Positions 45,361 to 54,798 are shown, counted from the stretch's first letter. The stretch: 64,000 bases of DNA from Myxococcota bacterium (GCA_024276675.1 JAJRWT010000008.1:1-64000); one strand, 5' to 3'. Numbers and translations are program-made. The notes: generated by a model not told the origin, from the sequence alone.

Positions 45361-45922
45361 GGTTCGCCAGGAAAGAGTTCGGTGGCAGCGATACCGCAGC
45401 CTGGGAGGGCCGACGGGCATGCACCGGTCACATGCCCGGCGCAGGCAGGCTTTCACACTTATCGAAGTTCTGCTGGCCACGGCCTTGCTGGGTTTTTCGC
45501 TGATAGTGATGTTCGGTTTCCACGCCCAGGCGGCTCGTTCAAATCTCCACGCAAGGAAGATCACAGACTGCACCTACCTGGCCCAGGCCAAGATGGAAGA
45601 GCTGATGGCACTTCCCTGGACAGAGATGAACCGTCCCGACGAGTTGGAAGACTCGGTGGGAGAAGACCCCACGACGGGTGCCGACCCCTGGGCATGGCTG
45701 GAGCAACCCGACGACGGCGGCCAGCCCTCCGGCGTCAACGCGGCAGGCAACACCGACACCACCTACGGCCAGGCCAACTACTACATCACCTGGGACATCG
45801 AAGACATGGACTCCGACGAGTCCTGGACCAGGATACGAGTGCGCTGTGTCTACGAGGATCATCGTTTCAATACGTGGCGGGGCACCACGATCTCCAGCTA
45901 CAAGTACAGAGACGACCTATGA
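45350..45922 (+). CDS. pilV: Minor pilin PilV-like
   Basis: 190 residues from ATG 45350, overlapping the fimT stop; ATG 45419 would give a shorter leader. The prepilin motif is RRQAFTLIEVLLATALLGFSLIVM, with Glu5, followed by a helix and ITDCTYLAQAKMEELMALPW, the PilV-type segment. The C-terminal half is Asp/Thr-rich (MDSDESWTRIRVRCVYED). It lies second in the fimT-pilV-pilW-pilX-pilY1 unit and overlaps pilW by the ATGA of its stop. Confidence 0.88.
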   Translation: MIPRVRQERVRWQRYRSLGGPTGMHRSHARRRQAFTLIEVLLATALLGFSLIVMFGFHAQAARSNLHARKITDCTYLAQAKMEELMALPWTEMNRPDELEDSVGEDPTTGADPWAWLEQPDDGGQPSGVNAAGNTDTTYGQANYYITWDIEDMDSDESWTRIRVRCVYEDHRFNTWRGTTISSYKYRDDL

Positions 45923-47124
45923 ACACCCCACTTTGCCAACGTAGATCTCCAGAGCACGGTGGGACCCGGGACTGCTTGGCTGTGGTCAGGCCGCCCCGGT
46001 TTCCACCTGGCAACGTCGATGGGGCTCCTGCCATGGAGCCGCTAAACCATCACGGCCGGTTTCCGGCCTGGCGTCCTGGCAGGCGCTCGGGCTTCACCAT
46101 GATCGAGCTGGCCATTGCGATCACGTTGGCCGGCATGGTAACCGCCGGGCTCTACCAGCTCTTCTCGGTGCAGTCACGCCAATTGCTGTTCCTGGACCTA
46201 CAGACCGAAATGCACCAGAACCTGCGTTTCGCAACGGATGTCCTGACCCGGACCATCCGCGAGGCTGGAATGGGGGTGGGATCCGGAACCACCGGCTACC
46301 TGGGCGCCTCTGGAGATACCAACCAGGTGCTGCCCGTCGTCACCTCCTACAACGACTGGACGGGAGGTGATGGCACCGATGCCTTTACCCTGGTTCACAT
46401 GGACCCCTCTCTGACCATGAACACCGCCGCCCCACTGGGGGCACCCCCGGGCTGCGATACGGAAGAACTCTCCTTCAACCTCAACGTTCCCGACTACGCC
46501 ACCGTCATCCAGAGCTTTGAATCCGGCGAGTTTCTGCTCTGCTACGACTTTACCAACTTCACGGACGAAGAATCCTACCTCTGGGTGATATCATCGGTGG
46601 ATACCACCAACGGTACCATCGCCGTAGCCGACAACTGTAGCTACACCGACTACCTCAACATCTGCGCCTGCGGTACCGAGAACCTTACTCCCGTGATGAC
46701 CTGCTCCAAGGCAGAAGTAATCACTTTCTACATCGACAACGACGCCGATGGGACCGGTCCCGGTTCCGAAGAGCACCCGGTGCTGATGATGGACCTGGAC
46801 CTGGACTGGCCCGAATCAGACGACGTTCCCCTGGTGGACGACATCGAAGACGTGCAAGTGGCCTACTGTCTACGCGACAACGACTGCTCCGATCCCACAG
46901 CCTGGGTCAACTCAATCACATCCACCCAGACGGTCTGGATGATGCGCGTGTCCATCATTGCTCGAAGCACTCGCGAAGACCCCAGGGGGAAATACGAGGG
47001 CCTTCGGCCCGCACTGGAATCACACTCCGAGGCATCTGCCTCGGACCACTATTACCGGCAGGTCCTCACCACCGAGGTCACCCTTCGAAACCAGCGCTTC
47101 TACTCCAACATGTATTCTCCATGA
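45919..47124 (+). CDS. pilW: Minor pilin PilW-like
   Basis: 401 residues from ATG 45919, overlapping pilV. A long basic pre-leader precedes RRSGFTMIELAIAITLAGMVTAGLYQLF, a prepilin cleavage site with Glu5. TEMHQNLRFATDVLTRTIREAGMG downstream is the PilW hallmark. The rest is a long, acidic beta-rich domain with paired cysteines (CSYTDYLNICACGTEN, CLRDNDC), larger than the usual PilW of about 270 residues. Overlaps pilX by ATGA. Confidence 0.9.
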   Translation: MNTPLCQRRSPEHGGTRDCLAVVRPPRFPPGNVDGAPAMEPLNHHGRFPAWRPGRRSGFTMIELAIAITLAGMVTAGLYQLFSVQSRQLLFLDLQTEMHQNLRFATDVLTRTIREAGMGVGSGTTGYLGASGDTNQVLPVVTSYNDWTGGDGTDAFTLVHMDPSLTMNTAAPLGAPPGCDTEELSFNLNVPDYATVIQSFESGEFLLCYDFTNFTDEESYLWVISSVDTTNGTIAVADNCSYTDYLNICACGTENLTPVMTCSKAEVITFYIDNDADGTGPGSEEHPVLMMDLDLDWPESDDVPLVDDIEDVQVAYCLRDNDCSDPTAWVNSITSTQTVWMMRVSIIARSTREDPRGKYEGLRPALESHSEASASDHYYRQVLTTEVTLRNQRFYSNMYSP

Positions 47125-47720
47125 TCAGCAACCACCAATACTCTCCTGAAGCCTGCCACAAGGGGGCTCCCAGAATGCTCGGAGCAGGATTCGAATCCCG
47201 CCGGGGCTACGTGATGCTGGTGGCCTTGATTCTACTGGCAATTCTGGCCGTCGTGGGCGCAACCACGCTTTCGGTTTCGGGCATCGATCAGCGTATCGCG
47301 CTCCACAACCGTAAACACATGATGGTCATGAACTCGGCCGACGCCGGCACGCAGCACGCACGCGAACAACTGGCCTACCAGGACCCCGCGGACGAAGGCT
47401 GGGGTTTCGTCAACGACACCGGTGACGCCACAGACACAGGTTACTTCGTGGCCGCCCGTGACGCCGAGTCCTACTTCGAAGGGATCTCCTACGCCCATAA
47501 TCTCGGCATCTACAGGGTTTCCGCGCTGTACGAGCGCTGCGCGAACCCTCCACCGGGCTACTCCACCGAGCTGGGCAGCCAGCAGTTTCGATCCGACTAC
47601 TGGCGAATGCTGTCCACCGCCGAGATGGAAGACGCCTCCTACTCCGATATCAATGAAACCACCGCGACCGTGGCAGCCACCCTTCGAAAGGTGGTCCACG
47701 GCAGTTGCAAGATCCGATAG
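47121..47720 (+). CDS. pilX: Minor pilin PilX-like
   Basis: 199 residues starting at ATG 47121. The N-terminus reads ESRRGYVMLVALILLAILAVVGATTLSVSGIDQRIALHNRKHMMVMNSADAGTQHAREQL: the PilX_N pattern, with a hydrophobic helix after a Gly and the conserved A-D-A-G segment, though without the usual Phe or Glu5. The C-terminal part is short and Cys-containing. Such PilX proteins join the tip complex and interact with PilY1, whose gene follows and overlaps its end. Confidence 0.88.
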   Translation: MISNHQYSPEACHKGAPRMLGAGFESRRGYVMLVALILLAILAVVGATTLSVSGIDQRIALHNRKHMMVMNSADAGTQHAREQLAYQDPADEGWGFVNDTGDATDTGYFVAARDAESYFEGISYAHNLGIYRVSALYERCANPPPGYSTELGSQQFRSDYWRMLSTAEMEDASYSDINETTATVAATLRKVVHGSCKIR

Positions 47721-47740
47721 AACACCGAAAGGGAGCCACC

Positions 47741-50700
47741 ATGGAGCTCCGCCTCTACCGTCTGACTCTCCTTCCATTGGCAGTGGTCCTGAAACCAACC
47801 GTTCTGCTGGCATTCTGCCTGCTGGTTCCTCGTGAACTGCTCGCCGATTCATCGGTGGGCGGAGAAGAATACCTGGCAGTGGCGGAAGCCGTTGAACCAA
47901 ACATCCTCTTCCTCATCGACATGTCCGAAAACATGCTGGACCCCTGTCCCACATCTTCGGATTCCTCCGATACGGGTGAAGACACCGGGACAGGAGATAC
48001 CGCTTCCGGCAGCGCCTCCACCACGCCTTGCATCGATGAGGTCGCCGATGCCATCGACCAGATCACCCAACATTTCGATTGGGCCCGTTTCGGCGTGGCG
48101 GGAACAGCCAGTAGCGAAGACTACGACGGCTACACGGCGATCGCACCACTTGGCTGCAGCAACGCCCAGGTCAGCGCCATAGTTGCCGACCTCACCGCAA
48201 ACTCCATCGACACCAGGAACCTGGCCGAGTCGCTGGCCGACCTGGCGGACAACTACTTCACCATCACCTCGTCCGGAGATGGCTATGACGACGACGGGGA
48301 CGGCTGTGAAGCCGACTGGACCGACGCCCCCATCCAATACTGGTGCCAGGAAACCCACATAATCGTCATCACAGTGGACCGTCCGGAAGACGACGAAGAT
48401 GTCATCAGCGGCTATGCACCCACCCTCACCCTGGACTGCATGTGCGACCAGGAGGAGCTGACCGTTACGCGAGACGACGAGGAGTGCCTCTACGACAACG
48501 TCGTATATTCCCTGTACAACTCTGATTTCAACGCCTCCCTGAGCGACACCCAGAACATCGTCGTACACACCGTTGCCATAGGTCTCGACACCGACACCGT
48601 GGCAGAGTTCCTCTTTGGCAACGCCGCGGACCAGACCGATGGCGAAGGCATCTATTCCATCGCAGACAGCGGAGACGAACTGCTGACCTCGCTCATGGTG
48701 ATACTCTCGGACATCAGGTCCGGCTTCTATTCACGTTCTGCTCCCGTTCTGTCCGCAGCAGGTGACTATCTCATCTATTCCTTCTACGAAATAGGATGGG
48801 ACGAGATCTACGGAGGAAGTCCTCTGGCCAAGGGATACGTAAGGGCCTACCAGATAGACGACGATCCCACCAGCGACCAGTACGGGCAGATCGACTACCT
48901 CTCGGGTGGTGACTATGACCTCTGGGGGGGGGCGATATGGGACGCGGGCTGGCTGCTCAGCAGTCGTATCGTCACTCCTTCGGAAATGAACCCCGATGAT
49001 CGTGATGGTTCAGGGAGGCGCGACATCTACACCTTCGTGGACGAAATGATGGCAACGTCCATGTCGTCCGAGGGAACGGCATCGCGCAGGATGAGCTACG
49101 ACTATTCCTTTTCCACCGCCCTCGTGGGTCACTCGGATGTCCTGGACCTGTTCATGGACACAACCCTGGATGGTACCTGTGCCAAGGAATACGACACCTA
49201 CGACCTCAACGACGACTGCCTGGTGGACAGCACCGACTACCAGAAGTTCATCGACTTCGTGCGTGGCTACAACCTGTCCTATTTCAAGTACCTGGACCAG
49301 ATGCGTGGCTACTGGAAACTGGGAGACTCGCCCCATTCCGTCCCCGTGGTGGTGTCGGCCAGGAACAACTCCTACACCGTCGATCCCACCTACCGCAAGT
49401 TTCTCGACAACCTGGAAAAGGACGAAGTCCCAAGCATGGTGTTCATCGCTGCAAACGACGGCATGCTACACGCCTTCTTCCTGGAGGATCTACTTACATC
49501 CTCCCACAGCGACGAGGGCGAGGAATCCTGGGCATGGATCCCGTCATACCTGCTCTACCGGGAGCACGACGCAGAGTGGGCTGGCCATCTCTACGACCAG
49601 ATCCTTTACGGAAGAACATTCCTGTTCGACGGCTCGCCGGTGGTGGAGGACGTCTGGCTGGACGACGACGGCGATGGCAGCAAGGCCGAGGACGGTTCCG
49701 AATGGCACCGCGTAATTGTGGTCCAGCAGGGGAACGGAGGCCCGGTGACCCTGGCGCTGGACATCAGCGACCCCCAGGCTCCCGAGTACCTGTGGGAACA
49801 GGTGGACGAGAGGGACAGCACGGCCATCGGCTACACCGTGAGTCGCCCCGTCATCGCCAACGTATACGATACCAGCGACAGCACGGATCCCAGGGACAGG
49901 TGGGTCGCCATCTGGGCATCGGGTCGTGCCGTGCCCTATTCCACCAGCACCAGCTACTACACCGCCACAGAAGCCAACCTCTACATGTGGGCCCTGACCG
50001 ATGACTACTGGACCAGTCCCTCCAGCTCTCGTTTCGTTGGGTTCAGCAGCGACGGTACCGAGACCTGGACCGAGGGCTCGGGGGCCCTGATGAACCAAGG
50101 TGGCTCCAACGGCCATCCAGAAGCTGGCATCTTCGGTAGTTCCCTGGATTCCGACAGTGACTCACGCTACGAGTATGCCTACATCTCGGCTCCACTCACG
50201 GTCATCGACGTTGACTCCGACGGTGATGCCGACACCATATATTTCCCCGTATCCGCAACCTATGATTCCGCCCCCACGGATCCGGCGGACATAGCGGATC
50301 CCGGCCAGACCTGGATCTGGAAGGCCCTCATCGACTCCACGGATCCCGATGACATCCAGTGGTGCGACGACCCATTCTACGATCCGGACGACTACATCGG
50401 TACGAGACCGGCAGTGTACTACGCCATCACCGCTTCGTGGTTCAGCGATGGAACCTTGGGGCTCTACTGGGGCAGCGGCACACCATACGAACGAAGCACG
50501 GGAGATCTGGGTTATTTCTTCGCCGTGCAGGACATGGACCCCACATCCTGCACCACCGCCGTTCCCCTGACCTGCAACTCGCTGGAAGGATACTACGCGC
50601 TGGACGACGGCGAGGGTCTCACAGCCGATCCTATCGTCTACGGAGGAGTGGTCTACTTCACCACCTATGTGCCCGATGCCGATCAATGTGAACTGGGCGA

Positions 50701-50965
50701 TGGGCGCCTGTATGGACTGGACTACGAGGACTGCTCCGCGGGGATGGACACCAACGGAGACGGCGTAGTGGACACCGACGACAGTGCCTATCAGAGCCTT
50801 GGCGAAGGATATCCCTCCCAGGCGACCGTGAGCGAACAGGGGGTCGTCTTCGTGGGAATGAGCAACCCCACTGTAGACGGCAGTGCTGCCGCGGTGAACG
50901 CCATCGACACTGCAACCGACCCATTCATGGGCACCGCGACGATTTCATGGATGGAGATCTATTGA
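47741..50965 (+). CDS. pilY1: PilY1-like pilus tip adhesin
   Basis: 1074 residues from ATG 47741, chosen because a signal peptide follows (LPLAVVLKPTVLLAFCLLV). The N-terminal third is VWA-like (NILFLIDMSENML, an imperfect DxSxx MIDAS, and IIVITVDRPEDDE). The C-terminal region has the PilY1 propeller signatures: VPSMVFIAANDGMLHAFF, IVVQQGNGGPVTLALDIS, DRWVAIWASGRA, and a calcium-binding loop DTNGDGVVDTDD near the C-terminus (about residue 1005). PilY1 sits at the pilus tip, promotes extension and mediates adhesion. Fifth and last of the minor pilin operon. Confidence 0.93.
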   Translation: MELRLYRLTLLPLAVVLKPTVLLAFCLLVPRELLADSSVGGEEYLAVAEAVEPNILFLIDMSENMLDPCPTSSDSSDTGEDTGTGDTASGSASTTPCIDEVADAIDQITQHFDWARFGVAGTASSEDYDGYTAIAPLGCSNAQVSAIVADLTANSIDTRNLAESLADLADNYFTITSSGDGYDDDGDGCEADWTDAPIQYWCQETHIIVITVDRPEDDEDVISGYAPTLTLDCMCDQEELTVTRDDEECLYDNVVYSLYNSDFNASLSDTQNIVVHTVAIGLDTDTVAEFLFGNAADQTDGEGIYSIADSGDELLTSLMVILSDIRSGFYSRSAPVLSAAGDYLIYSFYEIGWDEIYGGSPLAKGYVRAYQIDDDPTSDQYGQIDYLSGGDYDLWGGAIWDAGWLLSSRIVTPSEMNPDDRDGSGRRDIYTFVDEMMATSMSSEGTASRRMSYDYSFSTALVGHSDVLDLFMDTTLDGTCAKEYDTYDLNDDCLVDSTDYQKFIDFVRGYNLSYFKYLDQMRGYWKLGDSPHSVPVVVSARNNSYTVDPTYRKFLDNLEKDEVPSMVFIAANDGMLHAFFLEDLLTSSHSDEGEESWAWIPSYLLYREHDAEWAGHLYDQILYGRTFLFDGSPVVEDVWLDDDGDGSKAEDGSEWHRVIVVQQGNGGPVTLALDISDPQAPEYLWEQVDERDSTAIGYTVSRPVIANVYDTSDSTDPRDRWVAIWASGRAVPYSTSTSYYTATEANLYMWALTDDYWTSPSSSRFVGFSSDGTETWTEGSGALMNQGGSNGHPEAGIFGSSLDSDSDSRYEYAYISAPLTVIDVDSDGDADTIYFPVSATYDSAPTDPADIADPGQTWIWKALIDSTDPDDIQWCDDPFYDPDDYIGTRPAVYYAITASWFSDGTLGLYWGSGTPYERSTGDLGYFFAVQDMDPTSCTTAVPLTCNSLEGYYALDDGEGLTADPIVYGGVVYFTTYVPDADQCELGDGRLYGLDYEDCSAGMDTNGDGVVDTDDSAYQSLGEGYPSQATVSEQGVVFVGMSNPTVDGSAAAVNAIDTATDPFMGTATISWMEIY

Positions 50966-51005
50966 CGGAACGGACCGTTACTGCCCCATGGCAAGCCGCC
51001 TGAAA

Positions 51006-51021
51006 CCGGGACGGCTCCCGG
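51006..51021. terminator. Hairpin between convergent genes
   Basis: CCGGGA and TCCCGG form a six-base GC-rich stem with a four-base loop, 41 bp after the pilY1 stop and 49 bp from the stop of the minus-strand gene at 51070. A T-tract is missing on both strands, so it could help end both transcripts but is not a textbook terminator. Confidence 0.35.
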
Positions 51022-51069
51022 AATCGGGCCGGAAACGAGCCGGGGTTCCAGCGGCCGCTGCGAGATGGG

Positions 51070-54000
51070 TCAAGGTTCTCCCTCGTCAGCATGGTGGGCG
51101 GACTCCGGAGCTTTGCTTTCGGCACGACGCAGCTCTTCGATTTGCTGTAGGTTCAGGCGGGCCGGAGTGTTGCCCGGATCTTTTGCAAGTACCTGCATGA
51201 ACTCCTTCTCGGCAGCGTCCAGCTCTCCACGAGTGGCCAGAATCTGACCGAGTCCGCCCCGGGCCAGGTAGAAGTCTGGATCACGCAGGACGGCTTCGCG
51301 GAAGTCATGCTCCGCACGTTCGTCCTGCCCCAGCTCGTAGTAGGCTCTGCCCCGCAGGAAATAGTGGTAGGCGGATGGTGACAGTCGCACTGTCCGCTCG
51401 GCCTCAACCAGCGCGGCATCGAATCTCTTCCAGGCGAGGTGGACCTCCGCCAGCGCCCCCCAGGGGGCCGCCTCGGTGCTGTCAGCCAGGGACGCGGCCT
51501 TGCGCAGGGCCTTTTCAGCCTGCTGGAGTTTTTGTGCCTTCAGCAGGAGCACTCCCAGGTTCTGGTGGCAGGTCCACTCGTTGGGATGCTCCTGGACTGC
51601 CTTCCGGAGGATTTGTTCAGCGCTGATCATGTCACCCCGGGCAGAACGAATACGTGCCAGGCCGTTGAGGGCCTGCAACGAACCCGGCGCTCGCTCCAGT
51701 ACCCAGCGGTATTGTTCCTCGGCTCGTGAAACATTGCCCCGCGCTTCCTGTACCTCTGCCAATAAAAGGGCGACCTCGGTACTTTCCGGGTTGAGCAATC
51801 GTGCCAGGGTCAACTGGTTGTCGGCTTCCGACCAGGCAGCGGAGAGGCTTCCCTCCTTTCTGGCTATTTCCATGGCCTTCCTGGCCTCTGCCAGGTGGGG
51901 CTGGATCAGCGAGTCCAGGCGCCTGCCACCGATGGCGCTCCTGCGAAGGTCTGCAGCTTGCTGGAAGAGTGCTTCCATGTCGCCCTTGCCAGAGTTGCGC
52001 AGCATGTCCATGAAGGTCCGGTTGGCATTCTGGCGGGCTTTCAGTAGCTGGATTATCGCGGGATCGTTCCCCGGGTCGAAGATCTCCTCTGGCTCGGAAA
52101 GGCTGGTCAGCAGCTCCGGGAGGACGAGCGCGGGGGATTTACCCAGAACATCTGGCAGCCAGAGACCCGAGCTGCCGGGAGGCCTGTAGATGCTGCCAAG
52201 TGTCGAGGAGTCGGCAGCAATGAGATTCCACATGCCCGAAGGGGAGAGGACGGCGCGGTCAGCCACATCGATGACCGACCCCAACAGCGTGCCGAGACCC
52301 GTTGTTTCGTTCATGCGTTCACGAAGGCCTGGGATTGAAATGGCTGAAGTCTCGTTGCTGCCCACCACTATGAGTTGGTCGGCTCCCACCGGTGGGAGCC
52401 AGCATGTGGCCCCGGGGAAGATATCGGCAAACAAGCGCAGTATTCGTCTCAGGCTTTCAACACTCCACCATTCCAGCGAAACAACCGCCACGTAGACTCC
52501 ACCGGGAGCAAGGTTGCCTGACACGGTGCGAAAGAGGTACCTGCCCGGCAGGAGACTCACAGCGTCCATCCAGGAACGGTTGACAAGGTGGAGGATGAGG
52601 TCCTGCCGCCCGGACTCCAGGGCGAGCCGGGCCGGACTCACGGGCCAGAGGTGGACGGCGGGCGCCAGCAGGAGCGGCTCGAGGCTATTCTGCTCTCTGA
52701 CCATGGCGCGGATGGCCTCCGGTTGTGGAACCGCTACATCCAGCGTGCGCGGATCGTGGGCGAGCAAAGACTCGATGCCGAGGGAGGTGTCGTCTCCCAG
52801 AAGAAGATAACGACCATCATCGTGGGCCAGCATGGCTCCCAGGTGTGCTGCAAATGCGACCGAGCGGGCGAAGCGTCCCTGGCGCCCGACAGGAGTACCA
52901 TCGGAGTCCAGGACCAGGTCGTCGTCGAGGGCGCGCAGAGAAAAAGCACCCCTGGAGTCGATTCCGGATGCAATGTACGTGGACTGCTCCAGGAGTTCCC
53001 TGGTATGGGAGAGCCTTTGCGCACCCCGAAGGGACGTGTAGAGACCGGGCAGAAAGGCCCGGGAAGGTGATTGCGGAAAAACGTACCAGACCAACAGAGG
53101 CAGGAGAACGATGCCCGCGCCTGCCAGCCGCCGGCCCGTTCTTTTCCCGAAAACCAGGTAGAGAACTCCGAAGAGCCCTACCAGGGGCAGAACCAGCCAC
53201 GTGCCGGTTCCAACTGATGCCACGGCAGCCGCAAAGCCAACACCAGCGACCAGTACAAGCAACGCCATGCCTCGGGGGCTCGTGGAGCCACTGACGCCCC
53301 GGGGCGCTGATAGACCGGCGAAAAAGGCGGGTAGAGAGCTTGACAGGGCCAGGAGGCCCGTGAGGGCCGGCCGGGGGTCGGTCTGGGTGGAGAGCATGGA
53401 GAGAAGGGGGGCGCCCAAGGCCGGGAGCATGTTGACGATGGCGTATGCCACGAGCAAAGACAGGGCGATTGGGAAAGGAGCCCACCAACCAGGGGAAGAG
53501 CGAGGATATCGCTGAAAAGGCAGCCTCGATCCGGTCACCAGGCGCCCAGCATCATGGGCGAACAGCGCGGCGGAGGTGGCCGCCAGAAAGCCCAGGGGCG
53601 TCGGATCCAGCCACGACCTTGCATGGCACCACACCCATCCGACCCCCAAGGCCGCCGCGTATGCCGATGCCACCTTGAAACCCGACAACCGGCGATGAGT
53701 CGTGGGGTCTTGCTGGAATACGGAGGCCGCCGTGGCAGCCGCCTTTGCCAGACGAGAGATGCCAAGCGCAGGGAGCAACGAGAGGAGGGTTGCCAGTGGC
53801 ACCAAGACGAAGGGCGAAAAAAGCGGTGCCGACAGCAGGCCAATCACGATGGCGGGCATGCTCGGACGGCTGCGGCTGCACCACAGGAAAGACGCTGCCG
53901 AGAGAAACGTGATGGTCGCCATTGCAAACAGGAGCCCCAGCCCGAAGAACTGCGGCTGGTCCGGGAGAAGGCCCGCATTTTGTGACGCTCTATGAACGAG

Positions 54001-54261
54001 TTGGATGGCTGGAGCGGGCCACGAGAGCAGCGTGGCAGATACCAGCGCCGTGACGACGAGGGGCGCAGTCCGTCGAGACACTGTTCTTCCGGCAATCTCC
54101 GTCGCCAACACCCAGGAAAGTGAGCACGTCAGGAAAATGGCGGTGAAGACAGCGGGCGATGCGCCGACGGCGCCAGCTCCGATGCAGAGTTGGCGGCCCA
54201 GCAGAGCGCCAATGGCCCAGGACGCGGAGGGCACGAGTACTCGATGGCTCCTGGCAATCAT
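51070..54261 (-). CDS. Membrane / spermidine-synthase-like / TPR fusion protein
   Basis: A 1063-residue protein. Residues 1-405 hold about ten to twelve hydrophobic segments (LGRQLCIGAGAVGASPAVFTAIFLTCSLSWVLATEIAGR onwards). Residues of about 410-690 resemble the spermidine/spermine-synthase fold found fused to such membrane domains, with FARSVAFAAHLGAMLAHDDGRYLLLGDDTSLGIESLLAHDP in the place of the AdoMet-binding GGGDG, which is not preserved, so catalysis is doubtful. Residues of about 760-1050 contain six to seven TPRs. I would expect an inner-membrane protein, perhaps binding or exporting a ligand. Divergent from the pil operon. Confidence 0.85.
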   Translation of the reverse strand: MIARSHRVLVPSASWAIGALLGRQLCIGAGAVGASPAVFTAIFLTCSLSWVLATEIAGRTVSRRTAPLVVTALVSATLLSWPAPAIQLVHRASQNAGLLPDQPQFFGLGLLFAMATITFLSAASFLWCSRSRPSMPAIVIGLLSAPLFSPFVLVPLATLLSLLPALGISRLAKAAATAASVFQQDPTTHRRLSGFKVASAYAAALGVGWVWCHARSWLDPTPLGFLAATSAALFAHDAGRLVTGSRLPFQRYPRSSPGWWAPFPIALSLLVAYAIVNMLPALGAPLLSMLSTQTDPRPALTGLLALSSSLPAFFAGLSAPRGVSGSTSPRGMALLVLVAGVGFAAAVASVGTGTWLVLPLVGLFGVLYLVFGKRTGRRLAGAGIVLLPLLVWYVFPQSPSRAFLPGLYTSLRGAQRLSHTRELLEQSTYIASGIDSRGAFSLRALDDDLVLDSDGTPVGRQGRFARSVAFAAHLGAMLAHDDGRYLLLGDDTSLGIESLLAHDPRTLDVAVPQPEAIRAMVREQNSLEPLLLAPAVHLWPVSPARLALESGRQDLILHLVNRSWMDAVSLLPGRYLFRTVSGNLAPGGVYVAVVSLEWWSVESLRRILRLFADIFPGATCWLPPVGADQLIVVGSNETSAISIPGLRERMNETTGLGTLLGSVIDVADRAVLSPSGMWNLIAADSSTLGSIYRPPGSSGLWLPDVLGKSPALVLPELLTSLSEPEEIFDPGNDPAIIQLLKARQNANRTFMDMLRNSGKGDMEALFQQAADLRRSAIGGRRLDSLIQPHLAEARKAMEIARKEGSLSAAWSEADNQLTLARLLNPESTEVALLLAEVQEARGNVSRAEEQYRWVLERAPGSLQALNGLARIRSARGDMISAEQILRKAVQEHPNEWTCHQNLGVLLLKAQKLQQAEKALRKAASLADSTEAAPWGALAEVHLAWKRFDAALVEAERTVRLSPSAYHYFLRGRAYYELGQDERAEHDFREAVLRDPDFYLARGGLGQILATRGELDAAEKEFMQVLAKDPGNTPARLNLQQIEELRRAESKAPESAHHADEGEP

Positions 54262-54304
54262 CTGTGGTCAATCATCTCGTTTGCGCAACTCGTGCTGACT
54301 GGCC

Positions 54305-54351
54305 AGTACCCATCCTGAAAAGGCTCGGTCCGCCTTTTCAGGACGAGTACT
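54305..54351. repeat. Long imperfect inverted repeat
   Basis: TCCTGAAAAGGC and GCCTTTTCAGGA are perfect complements separated by seven bases; outside them, beyond a 3-by-3 internal loop, AGTAC pairs with GTACT. The whole 47-bp structure lies 44 bp upstream of the 54261 start and could be an operator, a cruciform or an RNA hairpin in the minus-strand leader. Confidence 0.75.
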
Positions 54352-54642
54352 TGCGAAGGTGCTCGAAATTTCCAAAAAAGCAAGATGTATGAACATGGGC
54401 CGTTGGAATGACATTTCTTCGATGCGGATTAATTGTTATGAAGTCCCGGCCTGCCCGAAAAAAGCAGGCAACATGGATTTCCCCCGGGATGGTGGCGGAA
54501 CGTTTCCCTCGCGGAAAGTGGATTCGGACCTGTTGAATTCAAGCACATCGTGGGTTGGGCGATGCGCTTTCGGCGGGAATTGAACCGACAGGCGCGGTCT
54601 TTTCACGCCAAATAGCGCAGGGCTGGACGGGAACGTCGTTTG

Positions 54643-54672
54643 ACTTTCAAGCCTGAAAGTAGCTAGATAGCT
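54643..54672. promoter_or_regulatory. Two adjacent palindromes
   Basis: ACTTTCA-AGCC-TGAAAGT (54643-54660) is directly followed by AGCTA-GA-TAGCT (54661-54672). They overlie a weak plus-strand promoter reading TTGACT (54640-54645), 18 bp, TAGATA (54664-54669). This could be an operator for a dimeric regulator of pilM transcription. Confidence 0.4.
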
Positions 54673-54758
54673 CATCGTGCCTACTGTGATCCTCGCCATT
54701 TTTTTCTGCTTGCCGAAACTATTTATCGTCAGCCCTTAACAAAAACCCCGAAGCCTTC

Positions 54759-54798
54759 TTTACCTGTCAAACCCGAAAGTGGTAAAATGATAATTATC
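54759..54798 (+). promoter_or_regulatory. Candidate pilM operon promoter with start-site palindrome
   Basis: TTTACC (54759-54764) and TAAAAT (54783-54788) are 18 bp apart, matching consensus at four and five of six. The ten-base palindrome GATAATTATC (54789-54798) covers the likely start of transcription and could bind a repressor. The leader to ATG 54873 would be about 75 nt. Confidence 0.5.

Noticed and set aside
45382..45918. N-terminal part of a longer frame reading into pilW
   Set aside because: It overlaps pilV in a different frame; pilW begins at ATG 45919, coupled to the pilV stop.
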